From CAADGL01 sp964643885 (GTDB lineage: Bacteria > Planctomycetota > Phycisphaerae > UBA1845 > Fen-1342): a DNA stretch of 64,000 bases. The notes under the pieces are model-generated. The model saw only the letters and a list, made by a program, of their open reading frames with translations, did no database searches and was not told the DNA's origin. This document shows, piece by piece, positions 26,476 through 35,500 of the stretch (positions are counted from its first letter, which is position 1; each line of letters opens with the position of its first letter). The stretch covers positions 1-64,000 of the forward strand of contig CAZXUI010000002.1 in NCBI GenBank assembly GCA_964643885.1. The letters run 5' to 3'. The position numbers and the translations under genes are program-made.

Positions 26476-28236
26476 ATGCCCGGCGGCGCGCACCCTCTGC
26501 CCGTGCGGCGGCCGGACGAACCGACGGTCCGCCCGTCGCGATACGGCAAGTGGCGGGCCGCCACGCTCGGCGGCGTCTACCTGCTTATGGGACTGCACAT
26601 CGCCCACTGGAAGATCGCCGGCAAGACTCTCGCCCCGCTCGAGCTCAATGAAGTGATGCATACACTCGAGCTCGGCATCATCACCGCCGGCTTCCTTTTC
26701 ATGCTCACGGCCTGTGTCGCGACGCTGATCTTCGGCCGCTTCTTCTGCGGCTGGGGTTGCCACATCCTCGCCCTCGAGGACCTGTGCACCTGGCTGCTGC
26801 GCAAGCTGCGAGTTCGACCGCGGCCCGTCCGCTCACGCCTGCTGCTGATCGTCCCGGCCGCGGCGATGTTCTACATGTTCTTCTGGCCGCAGGTCTCGCG
26901 CGTCGCCGCCGGCCAGCCGCTGCCCGAATTCCGCATGCAGGTCGACGAGGACGGCTGGGCCTCCTTCCAGACGAGCAGCTTCTGGCGCAACCTGCCCGGC
27001 CCCGGCGTGACGATCCTCACTTTCGCCGTCTGCGGCTTCGCGATCGTCTATCTGCTCGGCTCGCGCTCCTTCTGCACCTACGTCTGCCCCTACGGCGCGG
27101 TCTTTCGCGGCCTCGACCGCCTCTCGCCCGGCCGGATCATCGCCACCGGCGACTGCGCCGATTGCGGCATCTGCACGGCCGTCTGTCCGTCGCAGGTCGT
27201 CGTGCACGAGGAATTGCAACGCTTCGGCACCGTCGTCAATTCCGCCTGCGTCAAGGATCTCGAGTGCGTCAGCGCCTGCCCCAACGGCGCCGTCAGGTAC
27301 GGCCTGGGCCGGCCGCCGTTGCTGCGCGGCTGGAAGGCATGGTGGCCGCTGCGACGCCCCTTCGATTTCACGCTCGCTGAAGACGCCCTCATGGCGCTGG
27401 CGCTCGTCGCGGCGCTGTTCGCCTTCCGCGGATTGTATGACCTGATGCCGTTTCTGCTGACGCTCGCGCTCGGCGTGATCCTCGGCTTCTTCGCGGTCTG
27501 CGTATTGCGGCTGGTCTATCGCCGCGACGTTCGCCTCAGCAACGTCTGGCTCCGCCGGGCCGGCCGGCTGACATGGCCCGGTGTCACGGCGCTCGCTCTC
27601 GTCCCACCCCTGCTCGCGTTCTGGACGCACAGCGGCTTTGTGCGCTATCACGAGTTCGTCGGCTATCGCGCCGCGTGCATCACCTCGTCGAGCAGCGCAG
27701 CGCCGCAGGACGCCGCCTTCACGGCCGCGATCGAGCATCTCGATACCTGCTATCGCTGGGGACTGGTCGCGTCGCCGCGCCTGACCAGCACGCTCGGCCA
27801 GCTTTACGGCCTGCGCGGCGAGAAGCGCGGCGACGCCGGCGACCTGCGCGGCGCCGTCGCCGACCTGGCGCGGGCGGCCGAGCTGCTGCCGAGCGCCGCG
27901 CCGATCCGCTACAACCTCGGCGTCATGCTGACGGCCCTCGGCCGCGAATCCGAGGCGATCGCACAGTACCGTCTCGCGGTGGCCCTCGATCCGTCCGATC
28001 CGGACATCTTCAATAACTTCGGATTCCTGCTGGCCCGCAGAAACCAGGTGAAAGAAGCGGAGAATTGCTTCGAGCAGGCGCTGCGGCTCGAGCCCGATCA
28101 CGCGGATGCGCACTTCAATCTCAGCCGCCTGCTGAGCGCCACCGCCCGGGCCGACCGTGCTGCTGCGCACCTGGCCGCCGCGGCCAGGCTCGACCCGCGC
28201 TACGCGGCCATCCGGAGCGAGCTGGCCGCGCCGTGA
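26476..28236 (+). CDS. NapH/NosR-like membrane polyferredoxin fused to TPR domain
   Basis: A 586-residue membrane protein. Five to six hydrophobic segments are interleaved with the paired motifs CGWGC (~80) and CTYVCPYG (~205), typical of NapH/NosR/CcoG-type proteins. Two 4Fe-4S sites follow: CADCGICTAVCP and CVKDLECVSACP. After further membrane segments the C-terminal ~130 residues are TPR repeats (IRYNLGVMLTALGRESEAI, IFNNFGFLLARRNQVKEAE). I start at the ATG 26476, because the longer frame opens with a GTG inside the heptamer repeat. It probably passes electrons across the membrane to or from the upstream cytochrome. The TPR fusion is not part of classical NapH. Confidence 0.87.
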   Translation: MPGGAHPLPVRRPDEPTVRPSRYGKWRAATLGGVYLLMGLHIAHWKIAGKTLAPLELNEVMHTLELGIITAGFLFMLTACVATLIFGRFFCGWGCHILALEDLCTWLLRKLRVRPRPVRSRLLLIVPAAAMFYMFFWPQVSRVAAGQPLPEFRMQVDEDGWASFQTSSFWRNLPGPGVTILTFAVCGFAIVYLLGSRSFCTYVCPYGAVFRGLDRLSPGRIIATGDCADCGICTAVCPSQVVVHEELQRFGTVVNSACVKDLECVSACPNGAVRYGLGRPPLLRGWKAWWPLRRPFDFTLAEDALMALALVAALFAFRGLYDLMPFLLTLALGVILGFFAVCVLRLVYRRDVRLSNVWLRRAGRLTWPGVTALALVPPLLAFWTHSGFVRYHEFVGYRAACITSSSSAAPQDAAFTAAIEHLDTCYRWGLVASPRLTSTLGQLYGLRGEKRGDAGDLRGAVADLARAAELLPSAAPIRYNLGVMLTALGRESEAIAQYRLAVALDPSDPDIFNNFGFLLARRNQVKEAENCFEQALRLEPDHADAHFNLSRLLSATARADRAAAHLAAAARLDPRYAAIRSELAAP

Positions 28237-28252
28237 CCAGCGGGCTGCCGGC

Positions 28253-29668
28253 TCACTCCTGCGCCGCCGCCGTATACACGCGTGTGCCGCGCACCGGCTC
28301 GAACCGCGCCTGAAAGAACCGCAGCACCTTCGGCTCATAAGTGAATTGCAGCCCCACGATCGCCTCGCGATTCGCGTAGAGCGCCTGCACGGACTCGGCC
28401 GTCACATCCATGTGGGCCTGCGTGTACACCCGCCGCGGAATCGTCAGCCGCACGAGCTCCAGGCTCGGAAACAGGTTCCGTCCGGTCGCCGCGTCGCGGC
28501 CGGCCGAGACGCCCCCGCGCTCCATCGCCCGAATGCCCGACTCGACGTAGAGCGCCGCGGCCAGCGCCTGGGCCGGGAACTGCTCCCGCGGAATCGCCGG
28601 CAGAAAGCGGGCCGCATCGAGAAATACGCCGTGTCCGCCGATCGGCCGCACCGCCGGAATCCCCGCCTCGATCAGCTTGTGGCCCAGGTACTCCACCTGC
28701 CCGATCCGCGCGCGCATGTGGTCGAGCTGGACCGATTCCTCGATCCCGATCGCCATCGCCTCCATGTCGCGCCCGGCCAGCCCGCCGTAGGTGTGCAACC
28801 CCTCATACAGCACGCACATGTTCCGCGCCGCGTCGGCCAATTCGTCGTCATTGACCGCCAGGAACCCGCCGATGTTCACCAGCGCGTCCTTCTTGGCCGA
28901 CATCGTGCAGCCATCGGTGCAGTCGCAGATCTCGCGCAGAATCTCCGCCAGCGAGCGATTCTGCTGTCCCGGCTCGCGCTGCCGGATGAAGTAGGCGTTC
29001 TCGACCGCCCGCGTGGCATCCAGGAAAACACGAATCCCGTGCCGGTGGCACAGCCCGCACGTCTCGCGGATGTTCGCCAGGCTGCACGGCTGACCGCCCG
29101 CCATGTTCACGTTCGTCTCGAGCGAGAGGTAGGCGATCTTCTCCGCCCCCTCCTGCCGGATGACGCGCTCCAGTTTCGCCAGGTCGACGTTCCCCTTGAA
29201 CGGATGTTCGTGGTCCGGGTCGTGGGCCTCATCGATGATCACGTCGACGAACCGCCCGCCGGCCTTCTCCTGGAGCGCCTTGGTCGTCGTGAAGTACATG
29301 TTGCCGGGAACGCACTGCCCGGGACGGATGCAAAGCTGGCTCAGGATGTGTTCCGCCCCGCGGCCCTGGTGCGTCGGGATCACGTGCTTGTAGCCGTAAT
29401 ATCGCCGCACGGCCTGCTCGAGGCGATAGAAGTTCTCCGACCCGGCGTAGGCCTCGTCGCCGCGCAGCATCCCGCCCCACTGCACGTCGCTCATCGCCGA
29501 AGTACCCGAGTCCGTCAGCAGGTCGATGTAGACCATCCGGCTCGGCACCAGAAACGTGTTGAAGCCGGCCTGCGCGATCGCCTCCTCGCGCTCCGCGCGC
29601 GTGGTCATGCGCAGGTGCTCCACCATCTTCACCTTCCACGGCTCCGCCCACGACCGCTTGCCCGACAT
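28253..29668 (-). CDS. tpl: Tyrosine phenol-lyase (beta-tyrosinase)
   Basis: A 471-residue PLP enzyme that splits L-tyrosine into phenol, pyruvate and ammonia. Against the Citrobacter freundii enzyme (from memory) key residues align at a constant offset of +3: Tyr71 as Y74 (DEAYAGSE), Thr124 as T127, the PLP lysine Lys257 as K260 (CTMSAKKDAL) and Arg381 as R384 (AMERGG). That arginine separates tyrosine phenol-lyase from tryptophanase, which has a hydrophobic residue there. The start at 29668 has GGAGGAT upstream. It is the last gene of an Rrf2-ferredoxin-RIC operon, 47 bases after RIC, and converges on the polyferredoxin gene. Distantly related beta-eliminating lyases remain possible, but the specificity residues favour this call. 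Confidence 0.9.
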   Translation of the reverse strand: MSGKRSWAEPWKVKMVEHLRMTTRAEREEAIAQAGFNTFLVPSRMVYIDLLTDSGTSAMSDVQWGGMLRGDEAYAGSENFYRLEQAVRRYYGYKHVIPTHQGRGAEHILSQLCIRPGQCVPGNMYFTTTKALQEKAGGRFVDVIIDEAHDPDHEHPFKGNVDLAKLERVIRQEGAEKIAYLSLETNVNMAGGQPCSLANIRETCGLCHRHGIRVFLDATRAVENAYFIRQREPGQQNRSLAEILREICDCTDGCTMSAKKDALVNIGGFLAVNDDELADAARNMCVLYEGLHTYGGLAGRDMEAMAIGIEESVQLDHMRARIGQVEYLGHKLIEAGIPAVRPIGGHGVFLDAARFLPAIPREQFPAQALAAALYVESGIRAMERGGVSAGRDAATGRNLFPSLELVRLTIPRRVYTQAHMDVTAESVQALYANREAIVGLQFTYEPKVLRFFQARFEPVRGTRVYTAAAQE

Positions 29669-29715
29669 TGCCGATCCTCCGCAATCCGTCCGCGCTCCGG
29701 CCCCCGTCGCCGGCC

Positions 29716-30438
29716 CTACCGCGCCCCGGCCGCCAACCGCACCTCCGCCTCGGCCGCCCTCGGAAACAGCACGTTGTTCTCCTTGTGGATGTGCACACGC
29801 ATATCGCGTTCCAGCTCTGCCAGGCTGTAGAGCAGCACGCGGTAGGTCGTGCACGCATCCGCCGGCGGAGTGTAGTCCGCGGTCAGCCGCCGCAATGCCG
29901 CCAGCGCCTGCCCCGCGTCGTCGTGCTCATGCTCCATCATGCGGATCGGGTTCCGGACCGTCCCGCAGTGAAACATGGGCATGCTCTCGGCCCGCTCCAG
30001 CTCGTGCACCATCGGGAAAAGCACCTGCTCCTCCTTCATCATGTGCATCTCGAGCTCGCTGCGCAGATCCCCCAGCACCTGCCCGCATTCCCACAGCTCG
30101 GGATGTCCCTCGCCGTGCGCCTTGATCACCTTGTCCATCATCGCGCTCAGTCGCGGCAGCTCGCTTCGCAGGTAACGATGATGCTTTTCCACGATGTGGT
30201 CGGCCAGCTCGCCCATCCCCATCGCCGCCGGGTCGTCGGCCTCCGCCGGCCGCGAATCCTCCTCGCTCAGCGCCTCCAGCACACGTTCGGCCGGAACGCC
30301 CCTGGCCGCGCACGCCTCTGCCAGCGGCCGCTTCCCGCCGCAGCAGAAGTCGATCCCGAACCGCTCGAAGACGCGGGCCCGCCCCAGCCGCTGCGCCACC
30401 AACGCCCCGACCGTCATGTCCGCCGTCAATGTGCTCAC
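29716..30438 (-). CDS. ric: RIC/ScdA/YtfE-type iron-sulfur cluster repair di-iron protein
   Basis: A 240-residue two-domain protein. The N-terminal ScdA_N domain carries FGIDFCCGGK. The C-terminal hemerythrin-like four-helix domain has the iron ligands in VEKHHRYL, LEMHMMKEEQVLFP, MMEHEHDD and VHIHKENNVLFPR. Known family members repair iron-sulfur clusters damaged by NO or oxidants. I prefer the GTG at 30438, because AAAGGA lies six bases upstream and family members begin near there; an ATG 15 bases upstream is the alternative. It is third in the operon controlled by the Rrf2-family gene, which fits a response to nitrosative or iron-sulfur stress. Confidence 0.92.
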   Translation of the reverse strand: MSTLTADMTVGALVAQRLGRARVFERFGIDFCCGGKRPLAEACAARGVPAERVLEALSEEDSRPAEADDPAAMGMGELADHIVEKHHRYLRSELPRLSAMMDKVIKAHGEGHPELWECGQVLGDLRSELEMHMMKEEQVLFPMVHELERAESMPMFHCGTVRNPIRMMEHEHDDAGQALAALRRLTADYTPPADACTTYRVLLYSLAELERDMRVHIHKENNVLFPRAAEAEVRLAAGAR

Positions 30439-30495
30439 GCTCGTTCCTTTCATTCGTCACATTCTCGGGAAACCGGCCCGGCCGCCGGGTCTCCG

Positions 30496-30816
30496 TTACG
30501 ACTCCGCCGTTTTCCACGCGCCGCGGCCGCGATCGCCCTCCATCTCGACCCACTCCATCCGAATCGCGTCAAACTCGCACACGGGTATGCAGTGCTCTTC
30601 GCTGCCGCACGCATCCGGCACCGTCAACACGGCACAGTCATCGATCAATTCCAGGCAATCCGGCCCACAGGCCTCGATACAAAGGTTGCAGCCGGTGCAG
30701 TTCTCCGCATCCACGACCGGAATCCACTTGAGCGCCCGCGGCGCAGGTCCCGGTGCGCCGCCGCCGCCTGCCACCGCACAGCCGCCCTCCGTGTGGTCTG
30801 CCTTCGTCAAACTCAT
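30496..30816 (-). CDS. Small dicluster-type 4Fe-4S ferredoxin-like protein
   Basis: A 106-residue protein. Cysteine clusters are CTGCNLCIEACGPDC and CGSEEHCIPVC, consistent with two 4Fe-4S centres of bacterial ferredoxin type, preceded by a Gly/Ala-rich leader. I start at MSLTKAD (30816), since the longer frame runs into the Rrf2 gene. It sits between the Rrf2 regulator (35-base gap) and RIC (57-base gap to the chosen RIC start). It may supply electrons for RIC-dependent repair or another redox step; this is inferred from position. Confidence 0.82.
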   Translation of the reverse strand: MSLTKADHTEGGCAVAGGGGAPGPAPRALKWIPVVDAENCTGCNLCIEACGPDCLELIDDCAVLTVPDACGSEEHCIPVCEFDAIRMEWVEMEGDRGRGAWKTAES

Positions 30817-30851
30817 CCGAATCTCACCCGCCCGCTCCGCTTCCGCGCCCG

Positions 30852-31310
30852 TCACCGGCGACGACCCCGGCGCGTCGTCAGCGGAACCGGCCCGCACAAC
30901 ACCTCCCCCGGCCGGTCCTCGTCCAGCAATCGCCCGATCGTCGTTTGCGCGAAGGTCCGCTCCGTCCACTCCGCCACTTGGTCCAGCCGCGCATGCAGCG
31001 GGCAGAGCCTCTGCCCGTGCGCCTCGAGCCCCAGCGGACACTCGCGAATCCGCCGCACCGGCTCGACCGCGTTGACCACCTCCAGAACGCTCGTCTCCGC
31101 CGGCTCACGCGTTAGAACGAACCCGCCCGTCCGCCCCGGGCTGGATTCCACCAGCCCTGCCCGGGCCAGACCTTGCAGCACCTTCGACAGATACCCCGCC
31201 GGCACACGCGTGCCCCGGGCGATCTGCCGCGTGCTTTGCGGGCCACCCGGATTCGCCGCCAGCCACACGACCGCCCGAAGCGCGTACTCGGCACTCTGCG
31301 AAATCGCCAC
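30852..31310 (-). CDS. Rrf2-family transcriptional regulator (NsrR/IscR-like)
   Basis: A 152-residue regulator. The winged helix reads ISQSAEYALRAVVWLA, then TRQIARGTRVPAGYLSKVLQ and GFVLTREPAETSVLEVV, typical of Rrf2 proteins. The sensor loop has only two cysteines (ECPLGLEAHGQRLCPLH), where NsrR and IscR have three, so any iron-sulfur ligation is non-classical. I prefer the GTG at 31310 with GGAGGA nine bases upstream; a GTG at 31355 is a weaker option. It is first in the operon with ferredoxin, RIC and tyrosine phenol-lyase and is likely their regulator. NO or iron-sulfur status is the probable signal (inference). Confidence 0.88.
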   Translation of the reverse strand: MAISQSAEYALRAVVWLAANPGGPQSTRQIARGTRVPAGYLSKVLQGLARAGLVESSPGRTGGFVLTREPAETSVLEVVNAVEPVRRIRECPLGLEAHGQRLCPLHARLDQVAEWTERTFAQTTIGRLLDEDRPGEVLCGPVPLTTRRGRRR

Positions 31311-31376
31311 GACGCCGCGTCCTCCAGGCCCGCGCCGGCCGCACCGGCCGGCCACAAATCGGACATTTCCATCCAG

Positions 31377-31405
31377 ATAGTATAATCGTATCCTCTAAAC
31401 GTCAA
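31377..31405 (-). promoter_or_regulatory. Promoter of the Rrf2-ferredoxin-RIC-tpl operon
   Basis: On the minus strand, TTGACG (31405-31400), a 17-base spacer and TACTAT (31382-31377). The spacer contains GATA...TATC half-sites of an imperfect palindrome (GATACGATTATACTATC), a plausible Rrf2 binding site overlapping the -10. The predicted start near 31370 gives a ~60-base leader. Confidence 0.6.
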
Positions 31406-31914
31406 CCTGAAGGTCCAGGTTGCAGCGGTGCCCCAGGAAATGATCGCCCAGTCGCCGGAAACCGAGATTCAGCGGATCGTCGAGCTCGCCGCCGCGGCCG
31501 CTCGTTTCTGCACCGGGTCCGCCTTGCGAGTGCGACGTGGAATCGATGCGGAAATCCGAGGCTCAGACGACCGCCCGGGCCGCTGCGCCGCTGTCACGGA
31601 GTGCGCGAGAGCCCGGACGGCGCGCGGACGCGGAGGGCCTTCCGCTCTCCCCGAAGTCCGTCCAGCCCGAGTTGCGTGCCGAAGAGGATCACGTCGCCGC
31701 AGGCCGCGAACCAGCACCTGCGAGCTGCGCGAGCGCGACTTCACGACAACGACGCGCTGGCGGCTAGCCCTCCTCGCCCGTGCCGCTACTCACTGCTCCA
31801 ATCGCATCTCGACGAATGAGACTTCTGCGACCGATCGTCAGGCCCCACACGATCTGAACCGCACCAATGATCGCCCCGTTGCGCAGAGCACTATGATCGT
31901 GACCTGCACCCACT

Positions 31915-32151
31915 TTATGTACCAGCCGCTATGAGAGTCAGGTCCTCGGTTTCCGGGTCCGGCGTTCCTCTCTCCGCGGAGGGGAAGAAGCCGGGGTCCA
32001 GGGGCAGAGCCCCTGGCGGGGGTTCGGGGGCGGAGCCCCCGAGACGGGCGCCGATGGACCATACAAGCCAGTTCACGCCGGCAAACAACGTAATTGTGAA
32101 AACAGCTCGAATGCTCAGGCTCAGAACCGCATCCCAGACGAATTTCAGCAT
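31915..32151 (-). CDS. Possible small single-pass membrane protein
   Basis: A 78-codon frame whose first ~38 residues include a good membrane segment (AVFTITLFAGVNWLVWSIG). The second half (SAPEPPPGALPLDPG) is encoded by a common hairpin repeat, so the frame may have been extended by repeat insertion. No recognisable family. Uncertain. Confidence 0.35.
   Translation of the reverse strand: MLKFVWDAVLSLSIRAVFTITLFAGVNWLVWSIGARLGGSAPEPPPGALPLDPGFFPSAERGTPDPETEDLTLIAAGT
31991..32041. repeat. GC-rich double-hairpin repeat
   Basis: CCAGGGGC/GCCCCTGG (31998-32016) and CGGGGGC/GCCCCCG (32025-32041) are two perfect stems, each with a 3-base loop, in tandem. This resembles a widespread intergenic palindromic repeat of high-GC bacteria. 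Confidence 0.6.
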
Positions 32152-32523
32152 GGGCCGGCCTCACCTCGTCAGATCACACGACACGTTAACCGCTCCGTGA
32201 CCGAAGCGCGTCCCTTCCGCCACGAACAGGCGAACGCCCGCCGCGCCCGCCCATCCTCAGGATCCATTCTCTCCCTCACGCTGCATGCTACATGCGTAGC
32301 CGCCCCGGCATCAGTCGCATAAACGCGCTATCCGATCTCGGCACCGTGATACAGGACCGAGGCTCCGCCCTTCAAACTGCGTATTCCGGTTGCGGGCCAC
32401 CGGCCGGGCTGCCGGCTGCGCTGTGGCGGCGCCGCCGGCATTTTACGCCCCTGCGTGAATCGGACGCCGCGCCGTCGCCTCCTACCCACGCGAAACGTGT
32501 GGCCTTCTTGAAGGAGTTCTGCC

Positions 32524-35500
32524 TTGCGTGCCTTCTCACAAAACGTAAGTCACTTGTTCACCAGGCGTTATGTCCCGACCGGCCGCACCCTGCGCGGCCT
32601 GGTCGCGGCGGCCGCCGTCGGTTTGGCGGCCGACGCGGCCCTAGCCGGCTTCACCGCCATCGTCAACGGCCCAACGCTTCTGATCGAGGGCGACGACGTC
32701 AGCGACGGGTTGGCGATCCGCCTCGAGCCCGGGATTCCGCAGGTGCTCCAAGTCGACGTCGGCGACGACGGCACCGCCGACTACTCCTTCGACCGCGATG
32801 AGTTCTCGCAAATCGTCGTCCACGCCGGCGGCGGAGATGATCTGGTGCGGATCGATGAGTCCAACGGGGTTTTCACCGACACCGAGATCACCACGCTCAA
32901 CGGCGACGAGGGCGACGACACGCTCCTGGGCGGCGTCGGAAACGAGCGGCTCAACGGCGGCCTCGGCGACGACCTCGTCGACGGCAACCGCGGCAGCGAC
33001 ATTGTCACGCTCGGAGAGGGCAACGATCTCTTCCACTGGGACCCGGGCGACGGCAGCGACGTGATCGAGGGCGGCGCCGGCCGGGATACGCTCGTGTTCA
33101 ACGGCTCGGCGGCCGACGAGATCGTCGACCTGTCGGCCAACGGCACGCGCCTGCGCTTCTCCCGCAATATCGGCAACATCGTGATGGATGTCGACGGCGT
33201 CGAGCAGGTCGATTTTCAGGCGCTGGGCGGCTCGGACAGCATCGTCATCAACGATCTCGTCGCGACGAAGGTCCGCGCGATCAACCTCGATCTCGCCGGC
33301 ACGCTGAACGGCAGCGCCGGTGACGAAGTGGCGGATCTTGTCACCTACAACGGCACCGTCACGAGCGACCAGATCGACGTGACCACAACCGACGGAGCCC
33401 TCGTGACCCGCCATCGCCTCCCGGCCAAGCCGGCGGGCCTCGGCCTGGGCCTGGCCATCGTCGTCAAGGTCCTCAACGCGGATCCGATCGCCGATCGGTT
33501 GCTGCTCTCCGGCACAGAGATCGACCACGTCAACGTCAACGGCACCATGGAGGCGGACACGCTGAGCCTGACGGCCAATGGACAGACCGTGCTCGCCTCG
33601 TCTGACACGTTTCCCTCACTCGTCGAGCTGAGCGGAATCACGAGCGTCGCGGTCAACGGAAAGAGCGGCGACGATACGATCGCCTGCACCGGCAACCTGG
33701 CGGGCCTCGGGATGCTCCTCCGCCTCGACGGCGGCCAGGGCGACGACATCGTCCTCGGCAGCAACGGTGGCGATGAGCTCTACGGCGGGCCCGGCAACGA
33801 CCTGGTCGACGGCCAGCAGGGCAACGACACCGTCTTTCTAGCGACCGGCGACGACGTCTTTGAGTGGGACCCCGGCGACGGCAGCGACACCGTCGAAGGC
33901 GGCTGGGGCACGGACGTGATGGAATTCAACGGCTCCAACGCCGCGGAGATCTTCGATATCGCGGCGGACGGCTCGCGCGTGCGCTTCCTGCGCAACATCG
34001 CCAGCATCGTGATGGATCTGGACGGCATCGAGCAGATCGAGCTGCGCGCCCTCGGCGGGGCCGACATCGTCGAGGTCAACGACCTGACGGGCACGGTGCT
34101 GACGCACCTCGACGTCAATCTCGCCGGCACCCTGGGCGGCAACACGGGCGACGTGCAGGTGGATTCGGTCAGTATCAACGGGACCGCCGCAGCCGACACC
34201 TGGAACATCTCGGCCGACGGCCCGGCCGTGGCGGCCGTGCTCAACGGATCGCCGTTCGTGACGCGCGTTTTCGGCTTCGAGGCGGGCGACAACGTCGCGG
34301 TGGAGGCCGTCACGGGCGAGCTGGTCAACATCAACGGCTCCGACGGGCCGGATACGTTCTCCGTCGTCGCCAACGGCACGCAGTCGCGCGTGGATTCGGC
34401 GGACTTCTCGACGGGCGTCGCGATCATCGGCACGCCGACGCTTTCGATGAATGGACTCGGCGGCCATGACACGATGAGCTGCACCGGCAACCTCGCCGGC
34501 ATCGGGCTCTCGATCGTGCTCGACGGCGGCGACGGCGACGATACGCTGCTGGGCAGCAACGGCGCGGACCTGCTGATCGGCGGCGACGGCAATGACATCC
34601 TCGACGGCCAGCAGGGCAACGATGCGGCCTTCCTCGGCGCCGGCGACGACACGTTCCAGTGGGACCCCGGCGACGGCAGCGACACCGTCGAGGGCCAGGA
34701 CGGGCACGACACGCTCGCCTTCAACGGCAGCGGCGCCAACGAGATCATCGACCTCTCCGCCAACGGCTCGCGGCTGCGCTTCTTCCGCAACATCGCCAGC
34801 ATCGTCATGGACCTCGACGGCGTGGAGCAGGTGGACTTCCGGGCGCTCGGCGGCGCGGACATCGTCGAGGTCAACGACCTCGCGGCGACCGACACGACGC
34901 AGGTCAACGTCCATCTCGCCGGCACGATCGGCGGCAGTACGGGCGACACGCTGGCCGACTCCGTGCTCATCAACGGCACCGCGGCCGCGGATACGTGGGA
35001 CTTCTCGGCCGACGGAAGCGCCGTGGCGGCGGTGCTGAACGGCTCGCCGGTCGTGACGCGCGTCTTCGGCGTCGAGCCGGGTGACACGGTCGTCGCGGAG
35101 GCGGTGGCCGGCGAGCGGATCGAGGTCAACGGCTCCGACGGGCCGGATACCTTCTCGATCGTCGCCAACGGCACGCAGACACGCGTCGATTCGCCCAGCT
35201 TCTCGGCAGGTGTCGCGATTGTCGGCACGCCGACGCTCTTCGCGAACGGTCTGGGTGGCGACGACACGATAAGCTGCACCGGCAACCTCGCGGGAATCGG
35301 TATCCCGATCGTGCTCGACGGCGGCGGCGACGACGACACGCTGCTGGCAAGCAACGGCGCGGATTTACTGCTGGGCGGCGATGGCAATGACCTGCTCGAC
35401 GGCCAGCAGGGCAACGACACCGCCTTCTTCGGCGCCGGCGATGATGTCTTCCAGTGGGACCCCGGCGACGGAAGCGACATCGTCGAGGGCCAGGACGGGC

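Larger units (their letters stand above)
31406..32523. other. Mostly gene-free region
   Basis: About 1.1 kb with no confident gene apart from the small membrane frame at 31915-32151. Open frames on both strands here are Arg/Ser-rich with no family resemblance. A paired-hairpin repeat lies at 31991-32041. Confidence 0.5.

Noticed and set aside
28253..29668. Tryptophanase as the identity of the PLP lyase
   Set aside because: The AMERGG arginine equivalent to Arg381 of tyrosine phenol-lyase is present; tryptophanases have a hydrophobic residue there.
31428..31934. Plus-strand open frame of 168 codons in the sparse region
   Set aside because: Arg/Ser-rich composition, no RBS, no family resemblance, and several overlapping frames of similar quality.
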